From: Micromonospora sp. HNM0581
GTDB taxonomy: Bacteria > Actinomycetota > Actinomycetes > Mycobacteriales > Micromonosporaceae
Length of the DNA: 64,000 bases
Direction: 5' to 3'
Assembly (NCBI RefSeq): GCF_012726175.1
Contig: NZ_JAASAD010000003.1
Span: forward strand, 248,001 to 312,000
Shown here: positions 25,141 to 33,943 of the stretch, piece after piece
How the letters are laid out: each line of letters starts with the position of its first letter
Numbering within the stretch: the first letter of the stretch is position 1
Made by a program: the position numbers and the translations under genes
The notes under the pieces: model-generated
The model's input: only the letters and a program-made list of their open reading frames with translations
Database searches by the model: none
Told to the model about the DNA's origin: nothing

Positions 25141-26673
25141 ATGAGCACGAAGTCGACGCCAGGCATCGATGAATCGGGTGCCCCCGATCACCCGTCCCGC
25201 TCCGACGGCTTCGTCCGTGGGCTCTCCGGGCTGATCGGTGGTCCGCTGGGTGACCATGCGGTAGCCCGCGACCGCCCTGTCGGCGCGGAGAATCGGATTT
25301 GGACTGCGGTGCGGATCGTACTGGCGCTGACCTGCCTCACGCTGACCCTGCACTGGGTGCAGAAGTCGCCCTGCCAGGACGGCGCGTGGGTGGACAACGA
25401 GCAGTACACCCGCTTCTGCTACACCGACGTGCTGGCGCTCTACTACGCGGAACGGCTCAACGAGGGGGCGGTGCCCTACCGGGATCACCCGGTCGAGTAT
25501 CCGGTGCTGACCGGCTACTTCATGGGTGCGCTCGGCCTGCCGGTCCACTCGGCCGGTGAAGGCAACCCCGACATGAACCAGGGCCAGTGGTTCTACAACC
25601 TGAACGCGATCGTGCTCGGCGCGCTGGCGGTGGTCACCGTCGCGGTGATCCTGGCGCTGCGCCGTCGACGCCCGTGGGATGCCGCGCTCTTCGCTCTCGC
25701 CCCTGCCCTGCTGCTCACCGCCACAGTCAACTGGGATTTCCTCGCCATCGGGCTCGGCGCGTTGGGCCTGCTGGCCTGGGCACGCTCCGGGGCGGGCCGG
25801 AACGGTACGCTGCTCGTGGCGCTTTCCGGGGTGCTGCTCGGGCTCGGCGGCGCGGCGAAGATGTGGCCACTGTTCCTCCTCGGGCCGATCCTGGTGCTGG
25901 CGATACGTGCGAACCGGATCCGAGCCGCGTTGCTGTCGATCGGCACTGCCGCGGTGACGGTGGTGCTGGTGAACGTGCCGGTGGCGATCCCGTACCGGGA
26001 CAACTGGGACCGCTTCTTCGAGCTGAACACCACGCGTCCCATCGACTGGGGCACCTTCTGGTACATCGGCCGCTACCTGGACGGGAAGTTCGGCGACCCG
26101 GCCAGCATCGGACCGTTCCAGTGGCTCGACGCCAACATTCCCACGCTCAACTACGTGTCGTACGCCCTCTTCGGACTGGCCTGCCTCGGCATCGGTGTGC
26201 TGGCGCTGCTGGCGCCGCGCCGTCCCCGACTCGCCCAGCTCGCCTTCCTGGTGGTCGCCGCCTTCCTGATCTTCAGCAAGGTCTGGTCGCAGCAGTTCGT
26301 GCTCTGGCTGCTGCCGCTCGTGGTGCTCGCCCGGCCCAGGTGGGGGGCGTTCCTCATCTGGCAGGCCGCCGAGGTCTGCTACTTCATCGCCTTCTACGGT
26401 CAACTGCTCGGCGCGTCGACCGGCACGCCGGTGTTCCCGGAGGGCGTCTTCGTCTTCGCCGCGAGCCTGCGTCTGGCCGCCGTGGTCGCCCTGGTCGTCC
26501 TGGTGGTACGCGAGGTCCTCAACCCGGAGCAGGACGCGGTACGTAGCACCTACACCGACGACCCGGACGGCGGCCTGCTCGACGGTGCCCCCGACGCGCC
26601 CTGGCTGGACCGGTGGCGAAGCCGCCGCCCACCCGCCGAGCAGCCCTCATCGCCCGCCGCAACTGCCGCGTGA
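25141..26673 (+). CDS. GT87/DUF2029-type membrane glycosyltransferase-like protein
   Basis: 510 residues with about ten hydrophobic helices after an ~80-residue soluble start. Conserved-looking segments are LALYYAERLNEGAVPYRDHP and VEYPVLTGYFMGALGLP in the first large loop, and GGAAKMWPLFLLGPILVLAI, which are typical of GT-C polyprenyl-phosphate mannosyltransferases of actinobacteria. In M. tuberculosis Rv0051, after ponA1, is similar in position. The substrate is not known. The ATG start is preferred over a GTG 78 bases earlier because the earlier part lacks similarity. It converges on the next gene, with an 19-base gap. Confidence 0.78.
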   Translation: MSTKSTPGIDESGAPDHPSRSDGFVRGLSGLIGGPLGDHAVARDRPVGAENRIWTAVRIVLALTCLTLTLHWVQKSPCQDGAWVDNEQYTRFCYTDVLALYYAERLNEGAVPYRDHPVEYPVLTGYFMGALGLPVHSAGEGNPDMNQGQWFYNLNAIVLGALAVVTVAVILALRRRRPWDAALFALAPALLLTATVNWDFLAIGLGALGLLAWARSGAGRNGTLLVALSGVLLGLGGAAKMWPLFLLGPILVLAIRANRIRAALLSIGTAAVTVVLVNVPVAIPYRDNWDRFFELNTTRPIDWGTFWYIGRYLDGKFGDPASIGPFQWLDANIPTLNYVSYALFGLACLGIGVLALLAPRRPRLAQLAFLVVAAFLIFSKVWSQQFVLWLLPLVVLARPRWGAFLIWQAAEVCYFIAFYGQLLGASTGTPVFPEGVFVFAASLRLAAVVALVVLVVREVLNPEQDAVRSTYTDDPDGGLLDGAPDAPWLDRWRSRRPPAEQPSSPAATAA

Positions 26674-26692
26674 ACCGGTGACCGGCACCCGT

Positions 26693-28879
26693 TCAGAGGC
26701 GGAAGACGACGACGTCGTCGATCTCCTCGCGGGTGATGCCCAGGCCGTCGACCGGTGCATCGACGCTCACCTCCCACGGGGTTCCGGCGATCTCGGAGCG
26801 GAGCACCAGGACGTTGTGTACGCCCAGGGTGCGCAGGTAGTCGACGCTGGTCTGGTCGGGGAAGGTCATGGTGATCCGACGTACGTCGTCCAGCTGACGC
26901 GGAGTGAAACCGCTGCCTCCGTTGACGATGTCCTGGAACCGCGTGGTCGACCACAGCATGACCGGCTGGTCGTGGTTCTGCCCGCTGGGCAGGACGAGCA
27001 GCGGGCCGTCGACCGAACGCATCGCTGCCGGCTGCGTCGGCACCACCGGGTGGGGTGTCATGTTGGTGCCCTCGGCGACGACCAGCAGCAGCGGCACCAG
27101 GGTCGCCAGGCGCAGCCAGGGGCTGGGCCAGGAGGGGATTCGTTCGGCGGAGATCTCCCGGACCCGCTCGGCGAACGCGCTCACCGCCCCTGCCGCGAGA
27201 AGTCCGAGCAGCAGCGTGGCCCACAGCATCAAGCGGCTCGGTGTCCGGATGCCGCTCCAGCCGGGTAGGTGGTCGAAGAGCGGAGCGTAGGTGAAGTGAC
27301 CCCCGAAGAACTCGGTGCCCATCGATAGGATCATCGCGACCGTCACCCCGGCGAGTAGCAGGAGCCGTTGCCGTACCTTCCAGATGGAGAAGAAGAGGCC
27401 GCCCAGGGCCAGCGCGTAGAGCACGAAGCCGGGTAGCAGGGTCATCTCCGGAGGCCACGGCAGCATCGACCGGGCCCCTTCGTGCAGCCCGCCCCAGAGG
27501 CGGGACTCGGCAGGGGCGGTGACGAAACCGGTCGCGGGCGGCGAGAAGATGGCGATGTCACCGATCGTCCGCTCCGCATTCGGGTGCAACTGTGTGACGG
27601 TGAAGTACGGGATGGCCATCAGCACGCCCACCCCGCCGAAGACCAGCCCACCGATCAGGTCGGCGACGAACAACCGCTGGCCGAAGGGGCGTCTGAGTCG
27701 CCAGAAGATCCGTTTCGCGTACCAGAGGACGACGGAAACCAGCACCGTACCGGCGAGCACGTACGCGAACGGCAGTCCGATACCGAATCCGAGGCTCAGC
27801 TGCCAGGCGGCTACCAGCCAGCCTGCGTACACCCAGCCCACGTGCCGGCGCTCCGGTCGGTATCCGTGCCGGAGCGACCAACCATGCCCTCGGGCCAGCA
27901 GGGCAAGCGCCAACGGAATGCCGCCGTTGGAGACGACATGCAGGTGGCCGGCCTGGGACAGCAGCCACGGCGCGTAGGTGTATGCGGTACCGACCACCGC
28001 GGAACCCGTGCGGCTCGCGCCGAGCTGCCGGGCCAGCACGTACGCGCCGAAGGTGGCGAGGGCGTGCGCCAGCACGAACATGATGTTGTAACGGACCAGG
28101 GCTGCCTCGGGACCGGTACCGATCATGCCGGCTGGTGCGTACCCGAGCAGGGTGTCGGAGAAGGCGAAGCTCCACCGTTCGGGGAAGAAGGCGTTGGCGT
28201 GCCAGAGCTGGGCCGGCTCGGTCAGCAGGATGTGCCCGGACCAGGCCATCTGCCAGGCCTGGAGGCTAGGGTCCCAGTAGTCCTGCGGCAGTGTGTGTGC
28301 CGGGTAACGCAGCGTCGGCCAGGTCATCAGCACGGCCAGGGCCACCGAGGCGACGGCGGCGACCGTCCACTCGTGGATCAGCAGCCGACCGATGTGCCGG
28401 CCCAACCGCCCGTACCGGGTCAGTACCGGCTCGGGTGCGGGCCCGAAAGCGGCCCACGGGTCGGGCCTGCCCCCGGCCTCCACGGAGGTGCCGGCGGGTT
28501 TGCCAGTGTCGTCCGCCTGCTGCCGGCCCTCGGCCCTTCGCGGAGCCTCGCCTTTCGACGCCTCGTCCTCGTATCCGTCCTGGTCGTCGGCGGCACTGGC
28601 CGACTCGTCGTTCTTCAGGGCAGCCGCCGGACCCGTCCGGGTGCCGGCATTCCTGCCAGGAGCATCGTCGGTGCCGGTGCGTCGTCGCGTGGTGCGAGCC
28701 GTGTCGGCCGGATCGTTCCCGGTGAACGCACTCTGGTCGGCATCGTTGGCGACGCCCGGCGGGACGGCTTCATCCGGGACGGGCCGACTCTGCGGTTCGG
28801 CGCCGGGTGCCGGCTCGTCGGTGGCCCGGGCATCGTGGGAGGTCGGCTTGGGACCGGGGGCGGACTGGTCCGTGGTCAT
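26693..28879 (-). CDS. Large GT-C-like integral membrane protein
   Basis: 728 residues. The first ~160 are acidic and disordered and probably cytoplasmic. About ten hydrophobic helices follow (for example [18 protein letters not shown] and [18 protein letters not shown]), then a ~140-residue soluble C-terminal domain. The layout resembles actinobacterial GT-C glycosyltransferases (mannosyl or arabinosyl transfer from polyprenyl phosphate), but no catalytic motif can be assigned. Its ATG overlaps the stop of endonuclease IV as ATGA, so both genes are coupled though unrelated in function. Confidence 0.72.
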   Translation of the reverse strand: MTTDQSAPGPKPTSHDARATDEPAPGAEPQSRPVPDEAVPPGVANDADQSAFTGNDPADTARTTRRRTGTDDAPGRNAGTRTGPAAALKNDESASAADDQDGYEDEASKGEAPRRAEGRQQADDTGKPAGTSVEAGGRPDPWAAFGPAPEPVLTRYGRLGRHIGRLLIHEWTVAAVASVALAVLMTWPTLRYPAHTLPQDYWDPSLQAWQMAWSGHILLTEPAQLWHANAFFPERWSFAFSDTLLGYAPAGMIGTGPEAALVRYNIMFVLAHALATFGAYVLARQLGASRTGSAVVGTAYTYAPWLLSQAGHLHVVSNGGIPLALALLARGHGWSLRHGYRPERRHVGWVYAGWLVAAWQLSLGFGIGLPFAYVLAGTVLVSVVLWYAKRIFWRLRRPFGQRLFVADLIGGLVFGGVGVLMAIPYFTVTQLHPNAERTIGDIAIFSPPATGFVTAPAESRLWGGLHEGARSMLPWPPEMTLLPGFVLYALALGGLFFSIWKVRQRLLLLAGVTVAMILSMGTEFFGGHFTYAPLFDHLPGWSGIRTPSRLMLWATLLLGLLAAGAVSAFAERVREISAERIPSWPSPWLRLATLVPLLLVVAEGTNMTPHPVVPTQPAAMRSVDGPLLVLPSGQNHDQPVMLWSTTRFQDIVNGGSGFTPRQLDDVRRITMTFPDQTSVDYLRTLGVHNVLVLRSEIAGTPWEVSVDAPVDGLGITREEIDDVVVFRL

Positions 28880-29667
28880 CGTGCTCCGGTCTTCCCGTCC
28901 AGTTGCCCGCGCAGGAAGGCGATGTCGCTGCCCTGCCCCTCGACGCCGCCGGGTGTCTCGACGATGACCGGTGCGTCCGCCGCGCGGATCACCGCGACGA
29001 GGAGTTCCGGGTCGATGGTCCCGCCCGGCAGGTTGTCGTGACGATCCCGCCCTGATCCGAACCTGTCCTTGGAGTTGTTCGCGTGCACCAGGTCGACCCG
29101 ACCGGTGATCGCTTTCACCCGATCGACCAGACCGAGCAGTTCCTCCCCGCCGGCGTACGCATGGCAGGTGTCCAGGCAGAATCCGACTTCGTAGTCACCG
29201 ACGGCGTCCCAGAGCCGGGCGAGCGCGTCGAGCCGTCGGGCGCAGGCGTTCTGGCCGCCGGCGGTGTTCTCGATGAGCAGCGGAAGCTCGAAACCTCCCG
29301 ACTCGGTCGCGTACGACAGGGCCTTGCGCCAGTTGTCGAACCCGATGGCCGGGTCGTCGCCGGCGTTGACGTGCCCGCCGTGTACCACCAGGCCCTTGGC
29401 GCCGATCGCCGTGGCCGCCTTCGCGTGCGCGAGCAGTAGCTTGCGGCTGGGGATCCGGATGCGATTGTTGCCGGTGGCGACGTTGATGACGTACGGCGCG
29501 TGCACGTAGACGTCGACCTCGGCGTCGTTGAGCGCTGCCGCATCGGCGCGGGGCTGCGGTGCCTGCCAACCTTGCGGGTCGGCGAGAAAGAACTGCACGG
29601 CGTTCGCCGCTCGGGCGGTCGCCTCCGCCAGCGGGTCGGTCGGATCGACGTGGGCTCCGATACGCAT
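28876..29667 (-). CDS. nfo: Deoxyribonuclease IV (AP endonuclease IV)
   Basis: 263 residues. Zinc-ligand motifs of the family: [49 protein letters not shown] and VIVETPGG. The TIM-barrel enzyme cleaves DNA 5' to abasic sites in base-excision repair. The ATG start has no strong ribosome-binding site. The downstream membrane protein gene overlaps by 4 bases. Confidence 0.92.
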   Translation of the reverse strand: MRIGAHVDPTDPLAEATARAANAVQFFLADPQGWQAPQPRADAAALNDAEVDVYVHAPYVINVATGNNRIRIPSRKLLLAHAKAATAIGAKGLVVHGGHVNAGDDPAIGFDNWRKALSYATESGGFELPLLIENTAGGQNACARRLDALARLWDAVGDYEVGFCLDTCHAYAGGEELLGLVDRVKAITGRVDLVHANNSKDRFGSGRDRHDNLPGGTIDPELLVAVIRAADAPVIVETPGGVEGQGSDIAFLRGQLDGKTGAR

Positions 29668-30175
29668 GCAGGCGAGCCTACGTCCCGGTACCGACGACCG
29701 GGGTGACGCCTGCTTTCCGGCCGCGTCACCGGCACCGATGGCGGTCGTTGGTGTTGTTGGACCGGCTGGTCGAGTCGACCCGACCAGAGCTGCTAGGGGA
29801 ATTGTCGGTAATTCCAGGATTTGCCCCCGTAAGCACGGTCCTCGCGATAACGTCGGGTAACAACGGAATAAAGCTCCGCGGGGCGTCTCCGGTCCAACCT
29901 CATCGGTGTGGTCGTTCCTCCCCAGGTCCCACCCAAGGAATGCGGACCGGGCGCCCCGCGGCCCGTGGCCGGGGGTCCGCGCCGACAGCGACGTCGGTGT
30001 GGACCCCCGGTTCGTCGTTCACGGGTCACCTCGGTGATGGTGATCGTCCGGGCCGGGTATTCTGGTCCGGTTGTCCGTACAGGCCGGGTCCTCCCGGTAC
30101 CGACACGGGCCACGACGCACGACCTCCTGCCACGGAAGGACCGTGGCCGCATAGCCCACAGGAGGTGAGCACGTC
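29668..30175. other. Intergenic region between nfo and rpsF
   Basis: 508 bases between divergent genes. A short inverted repeat GGAATT-GTCGGT-AATTCC lies at 29798-29815. The rpsF ribosome-binding site GGAGGTGAGC is at the right end. The part from about 29,800 to 29,880 is less GC-rich than its surroundings, as expected for a ribosomal promoter, but no -10/-35 pair can be named confidently. Confidence 0.5.
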
Positions 30176-30466
30176 TTGCGTCATTACGAGATCATGGTGA
30201 TCCTCGACCCCAGCCTCGAGGAGCGCACCGTCGCCCCGTCGCTCGACACGTACCTGAACGTGATCAGGACCGCGGGTGGGTCGGTGGAGAAGACCGACGT
30301 GTGGGGCCGCCGACGCCTCGCCTACGAGATCAACAAGAAGGCCGAGGGCATCTACGCCGTCATCGACCTCCAGGCGACGCCGGAGGCGGTGGCCGAGCTG
30401 GACCGCCAGCTGCGGCTCAACGAGTCCGTGCTGCGCACGAAGGTCCTCCGGCCGGAGATGCGCTAA
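30176..30466 (+). CDS. rpsF: 30S ribosomal protein S6
   Basis: 96 residues, the usual length: [18 protein letters not shown] at the start and [19 protein letters not shown] in the core. The start codon is TTG, chosen because GGAGGTGAGC lies 10 bases upstream and because the protein begins there in other species. First gene of rpsF-ssb-rpsR-rplI. S6 binds S18 in the 30S platform. Confidence 0.97.
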   Translation: MRHYEIMVILDPSLEERTVAPSLDTYLNVIRTAGGSVEKTDVWGRRRLAYEINKKAEGIYAVIDLQATPEAVAELDRQLRLNESVLRTKVLRPEMR

Positions 30467-30565
30467 CAAACCCACCCCGGCCCCATCCGGATCAGCCTCA
30501 CCGTCACTGTCGGAGGGTTCTGCGAACCTGTACGACGGAACGGATGAGCGCGCGAGGAGTTGGTC

Positions 30566-31075
30566 ATGGCAGGAGACACCACCATCACGGTCATCGGCAA
30601 CCTGACCGACGACCCCGAGTTGCGGTTCACCCCCTCCGGTGCCGCAGTCGCCAAGTTCCGGGTCGCTTCGACGCCCCGGTTCATGGACAAGGCATCCGGT
30701 GAGTGGAAGGACGGCGAGCCGCTGTTCCTCTCGTGCACCGTGTGGCGACAGGCTGCGGAGCACGTGGCGGAGTCGCTACAGCGCGGCGCCCGCGTGATCG
30801 TCTCGGGTCGGCTGCGTCAGCGGTCGTACGAGACCCGCGAGGGTGAGAAGCGCACCGTCATCGAGCTGGAGGTCGACGAGATCGGCCCGTCACTGCGCTA
30901 CGCCACGGCGAAGGTGCAGAAGATGTCCCGGTCCGGCGGCGGTGGCGGCGGCTTCGGTAGTGGTGGCGGCGGTGGCCAGGGCGGCGGAGGCAACTTCGAC
31001 GACCCCTGGGCTTCGGCCGCACCGGCCCCCTCACGTTCGGGTGGCGGCAACTTCGACGAGGAGCCTCCGTTCTAA
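30566..31075 (+). CDS. ssb: Single-stranded DNA-binding protein
   Basis: 169 residues. OB fold about 1-115: [40 protein letters not shown] and [21 protein letters not shown] Gly-rich flexible linker leads to the acidic tail NFDEEPPF that recruits partner proteins. ATG has GAGGAG 6 bases upstream; a TTG two codons earlier is less likely. The stop overlaps an ATG by one base, but rpsR probably starts later. Confidence 0.97.
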   Translation: MAGDTTITVIGNLTDDPELRFTPSGAAVAKFRVASTPRFMDKASGEWKDGEPLFLSCTVWRQAAEHVAESLQRGARVIVSGRLRQRSYETREGEKRTVIELEVDEIGPSLRYATAKVQKMSRSGGGGGGFGSGGGGGQGGGGNFDDPWASAAPAPSRSGGGNFDEEPPF

Positions 31076-31116
31076 TGGCGCCGAGCGCCCGTGATCGTAA
31101 ACCAGGAGCAAGAGCA

Positions 31117-31356
31117 ATGGCGAAGGCTGCGGCACTGCGCAAGCCGAAGAAGAAGGTGAACCCGCTCGACAAGGACGGGATCACCTACATCGACTACAAG
31201 GACACCGCGCTGCTGCGCAAGTTCATCTCCGATCGCGGCAAGATCCGTGCTCGGCGGGTGACCGGCGTCACTTCGCAGCAGCAGCGGCAGATCGCCCGTG
31301 CGGTCAAGAACGCCCGTGAGATGGCGCTCCTGCCGTACACCGCGACGGCCCGCTGA
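31117..31356 (+). CDS. rpsR: 30S ribosomal protein S18
   Basis: 79 residues. [20 protein letters not shown] at the N-terminus and [20 protein letters not shown] are typical of the zinc-independent S18. AGGAGCAAGAGC lies just upstream of this ATG. An earlier ATG overlapping the ssb stop would add 14 residues with no homology. S18 pairs with S6 on the 30S subunit. Confidence 0.97.
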   Translation: MAKAAALRKPKKKVNPLDKDGITYIDYKDTALLRKFISDRGKIRARRVTGVTSQQQRQIARAVKNAREMALLPYTATAR

Positions 31357-31369
31357 GAGAGGCACCGAC

Positions 31370-31816
31370 ATGAAGATCATCCTGACTCAGGAGGTGTCCG
31401 GGCTCGGTGCCCCGGGCGACATCGTGGAGGTCAAGGACGGCTACGGCCGTAACTACCTGCTCCCGCAGGGCTTCGCGATCGCCTGGACCAAGGGTGCGGA
31501 GAAGCAGGTCACCCTCATCAAGCGGGCCCGATCGGCCCGCGAGATCCGCGACCTGGACCACGCCAACGAGGTGAAGGCGCAGCTCGAGGCCCTCAAGGTC
31601 AATATGAAGGCCCGCGCCGGTGAAGGTGGCCGGCTCTTCGGCTCGGTCACCCCGGCCGAGATCGTTGACGCTGTCAAGGCGGCTGGCGGCCCGGCCCTCG
31701 ACCGGCGGCGGCTGGAGGTCACCGGTCACATCAAGTCGATCGGCTCGCACCCCGTGCGAATCAAGCTGCACCCCGAGGTGACCGCCTCGTTCAGCCTCAA
31801 CGTCGTGCAGGGCTGA
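31370..31816 (+). CDS. rplI: 50S ribosomal protein L9
   Basis: 148 residues. The N-terminal rRNA-binding domain has [20 protein letters not shown] and [18 protein letters not shown]; a long helix leads to the C-terminal domain [26 protein letters not shown] is just upstream of ATG. Last gene of the operon, 13 bases after rpsR. Confidence 0.97.
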   Translation: MKIILTQEVSGLGAPGDIVEVKDGYGRNYLLPQGFAIAWTKGAEKQVTLIKRARSAREIRDLDHANEVKAQLEALKVNMKARAGEGGRLFGSVTPAEIVDAVKAAGGPALDRRRLEVTGHIKSIGSHPVRIKLHPEVTASFSLNVVQG

Positions 31817-31833
31817 GACCCGGCCGGCGAACG

Positions 31834-31879
31834 ACGCGGGGCCCGCACCGACGGACGACGGACGGTGCGGGCCCCGCGT
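31834..31879 (+). terminator. Terminator after rplI
   Basis: Perfect 17-base inverted repeat (ACGCGGGGCCCGCACCG and its complement) around a 12-base loop, 18 bases after the rplI stop. It could also serve the convergent gene on the other strand, whose stop is 22 bases beyond. Confidence 0.85.
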
Positions 31880-31900
31880 CGCTGTGCGTCAGCGACCCGG

Positions 31901-33553
31901 TCAACCGATGGGCTCACCGGTCACCGCGCTGATCATCACCGTCGAGAGGCCGCCCCCCACCACGGCGGCCGCGAGCGCCACAGTGGTGGGACGCCAGGTC
32001 GTACCCACCCTACGAAGCAACGTCGCGATCGCCACGCTGCTGGCCAGGGCCATGCCAAACCGTGGCATCCCGCCCACCATTGCGCCGAACGCCCGCGCCC
32101 GAGGTGACTCACACCCACCACCACTGATGTCGGTCACACAGCCCACCGGCGGCGCCCCGTCCAGGGTCAGCAGCCAGACGAAGACCACAACCGCGGGTAG
32201 GACGTAACAGGCCGCAGTGTAGAGCAGGGGCAGCCAGGGACCACCTGGATCGGGGTCGAGCAGGTCGTCTTCCAACCGGCGGTTCCAGCTCGTGTCGCCC
32301 ACCGACTCGATGCGGCGGCGTACCGCTGCCATGCCGACTGGTTGAGGCTGCTGGACCGCCGCGGTACGACGCCGGGGTGCCGAGCGGGGACGCGGTGCCG
32401 TATAGCCCACCACCGGCGAGCGGGGCGCCGACGCGGACGTGTCCACCCAACGCGGATCGTCACGGGCCAACCGGGTATCCGGCCAGGAGGTGTCCGGCTC
32501 CGGCTCCGGCCGGGTGCCATACGACCGCTGTTGAGTGTCAGGCGCACCACCTGACCGTGGGCGCTCCGTACGATCCCAGTGGTCCGGCTCGGAGTAGTCC
32601 TCCCACCTGTTCCGGTCCGGCTGTCTCCGTCGATCGATTTCGGGATCACGGTCCCACTGGCCTGTGTTGTCCGCCTCCGACCACTGCTCGGAGGCCGACG
32701 ATTGAAGCCACTGGCTCGTGCTGTCGGCAGCCCACGGGTCGGCCGGGCCGGCGTCGGCTCGACGATCCGGAGCGCTCCGTGGCTCCCAGGCGTACAGGCC
32801 AGAGGCGTCCCACGGATCGACCGCAGGACGTCGTGGTTCCGGCTGTGGTTCCGCTGCCCGCTCCCACGGTTCCGCTGCCCGCTGCCAGGGATCCACGGCC
32901 GGACCTGGTGCCGGCTCTGGCGCTCGCCGTCGACGTCGTGGCGTCGGATCGACGGCTGGTTCAGAATCGGAGGTCTGCTGATCCTCGTCCTCCAGGCCGG
33001 ACCAGGTCACCTGGCGGCGGCGGGACTGCGCGCGGCGCGGCCGACTCTGTGGCGCCGCACCCGAGACCGGGTCGTTCTCGGCGTCCGCGCGACGGCTGCC
33101 GACGTACCCCTCCTCCTGCGGTCGGTCGGAGGTCCACTCGCGGGTGTGGTCGGACTGCGGAGCCGCTGCGGACGACGAGGCGATGGCGCGTGACGGCGGG
33201 TCACGCCAGTCAGACTCACGAGAATGTTGCCGGCGGTCACTCCGGTAGACCCCTGACGATCGCCGGCTGCCGTCGCCGTAACGCGGCCGGTGATCGTCGT
33301 CGTCCGGCGCAGCATGTCGACCGCCACCGTCGACGCTGCTGATGCCCGACTCCAGCGCCCAGCGCGGCAGATACGGCTCGGCGGGCTCCTCCTGGCCACG
33401 CTCGATCGCCCGCCGACGACTCGGGGTGCGGTAGCGATCGACTGCCGAGTCGTAACGTTCGGCCGGTGACTCCTCGACGGGCTCGGCCCACGAAGCGATC
33501 GGTCGCCGCTGGCGCGGGCCATCCTCCCCGCGTGTCCAGTCCCGGTAACTCAC
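31901..33553 (-). CDS. Membrane protein with long disordered Arg/Pro/Trp-rich cytoplasmic part
   Basis: 550 residues. The first ~420 are low-complexity with many Arg, Pro, Ser and Asp and recurring Trp units (VDPWQRAAEPWERAAEP, AVDPWDASGLYAWEP). The last ~110 hold about three or four hydrophobic helices (LLYTAACYVLPAVVVFVWLL; FGMALASSVAIATLL; TTVALAAAVVGGGLSTVMIS). No domain recognised; function unknown. The start is GTG. It is convergent with rplI and divergent from dnaB. The real N-terminus cannot be fixed by homology. Confidence 0.65.
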   Translation of the reverse strand: MSYRDWTRGEDGPRQRRPIASWAEPVEESPAERYDSAVDRYRTPSRRRAIERGQEEPAEPYLPRWALESGISSVDGGGRHAAPDDDDHRPRYGDGSRRSSGVYRSDRRQHSRESDWRDPPSRAIASSSAAAPQSDHTREWTSDRPQEEGYVGSRRADAENDPVSGAAPQSRPRRAQSRRRQVTWSGLEDEDQQTSDSEPAVDPTPRRRRRAPEPAPGPAVDPWQRAAEPWERAAEPQPEPRRPAVDPWDASGLYAWEPRSAPDRRADAGPADPWAADSTSQWLQSSASEQWSEADNTGQWDRDPEIDRRRQPDRNRWEDYSEPDHWDRTERPRSGGAPDTQQRSYGTRPEPEPDTSWPDTRLARDDPRWVDTSASAPRSPVVGYTAPRPRSAPRRRTAAVQQPQPVGMAAVRRRIESVGDTSWNRRLEDDLLDPDPGGPWLPLLYTAACYVLPAVVVFVWLLTLDGAPPVGCVTDISGGGCESPRARAFGAMVGGMPRFGMALASSVAIATLLRRVGTTWRPTTVALAAAVVGGGLSTVMISAVTGEPIG

Positions 33554-33943
33554 GGCTGGAGCGTGACCCTTCTCAACCGAACGTACAATCCGCTGTCCAG
33601 GTGTAGCCGTAGGCCACCGATCTTACGGGAGGTTCAGGACAAAGCCCTACCCGGGATTTTTTCCACAGGCTGTGGAAAGGGTTTACGCAGGTCAGGTGCT
33701 TGCAGCGCAGGGTTTTCCCTTCGATATCCACACCCTGTACACACGCTGCGCACATGGTTGTCCGCCTGAGTCCACAGGTTGTCCCGAGGCTCGTCCACCG
33801 CCTCGGTTGAGCGGCTGACCTCGGAGTCCGTATCGTTGCCACGACCTGCCGACCCGATGGCCCCCGATCGAAGCGGCCGGTCGACGTAGTCGCACCCCGG
33901 GCAGTGTGCCTGGGACCGATCCGACGCAGTGGAGGGGGGCCCG
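33554..33943. other. Intergenic region upstream of dnaB with DnaA-box-like repeats
   Basis: 390 bases. At 33660-33678 two 9-base arms, TTTCCACAG and CTGTGGAAA, flank one base. They contain TTTTCCACA (plus) and CTTTCCACA (minus), both one or two changes from a DnaA box. Further partial matches follow (AGTCCACAG, GGTTGTCCGCC, TCGTCCACC). No coding sequence was recognised. Control of dnaB by DnaA is a reasonable guess only. Confidence 0.55.

Noticed and set aside
33657..33679. Hairpin-like TTTTTTCCACAGGCTGTGGAAAG as a terminator
   Set aside because: The T run precedes the stem on the plus strand and is an A run after it on the minus strand, so it cannot terminate in either direction; DnaA-like sites fit better.
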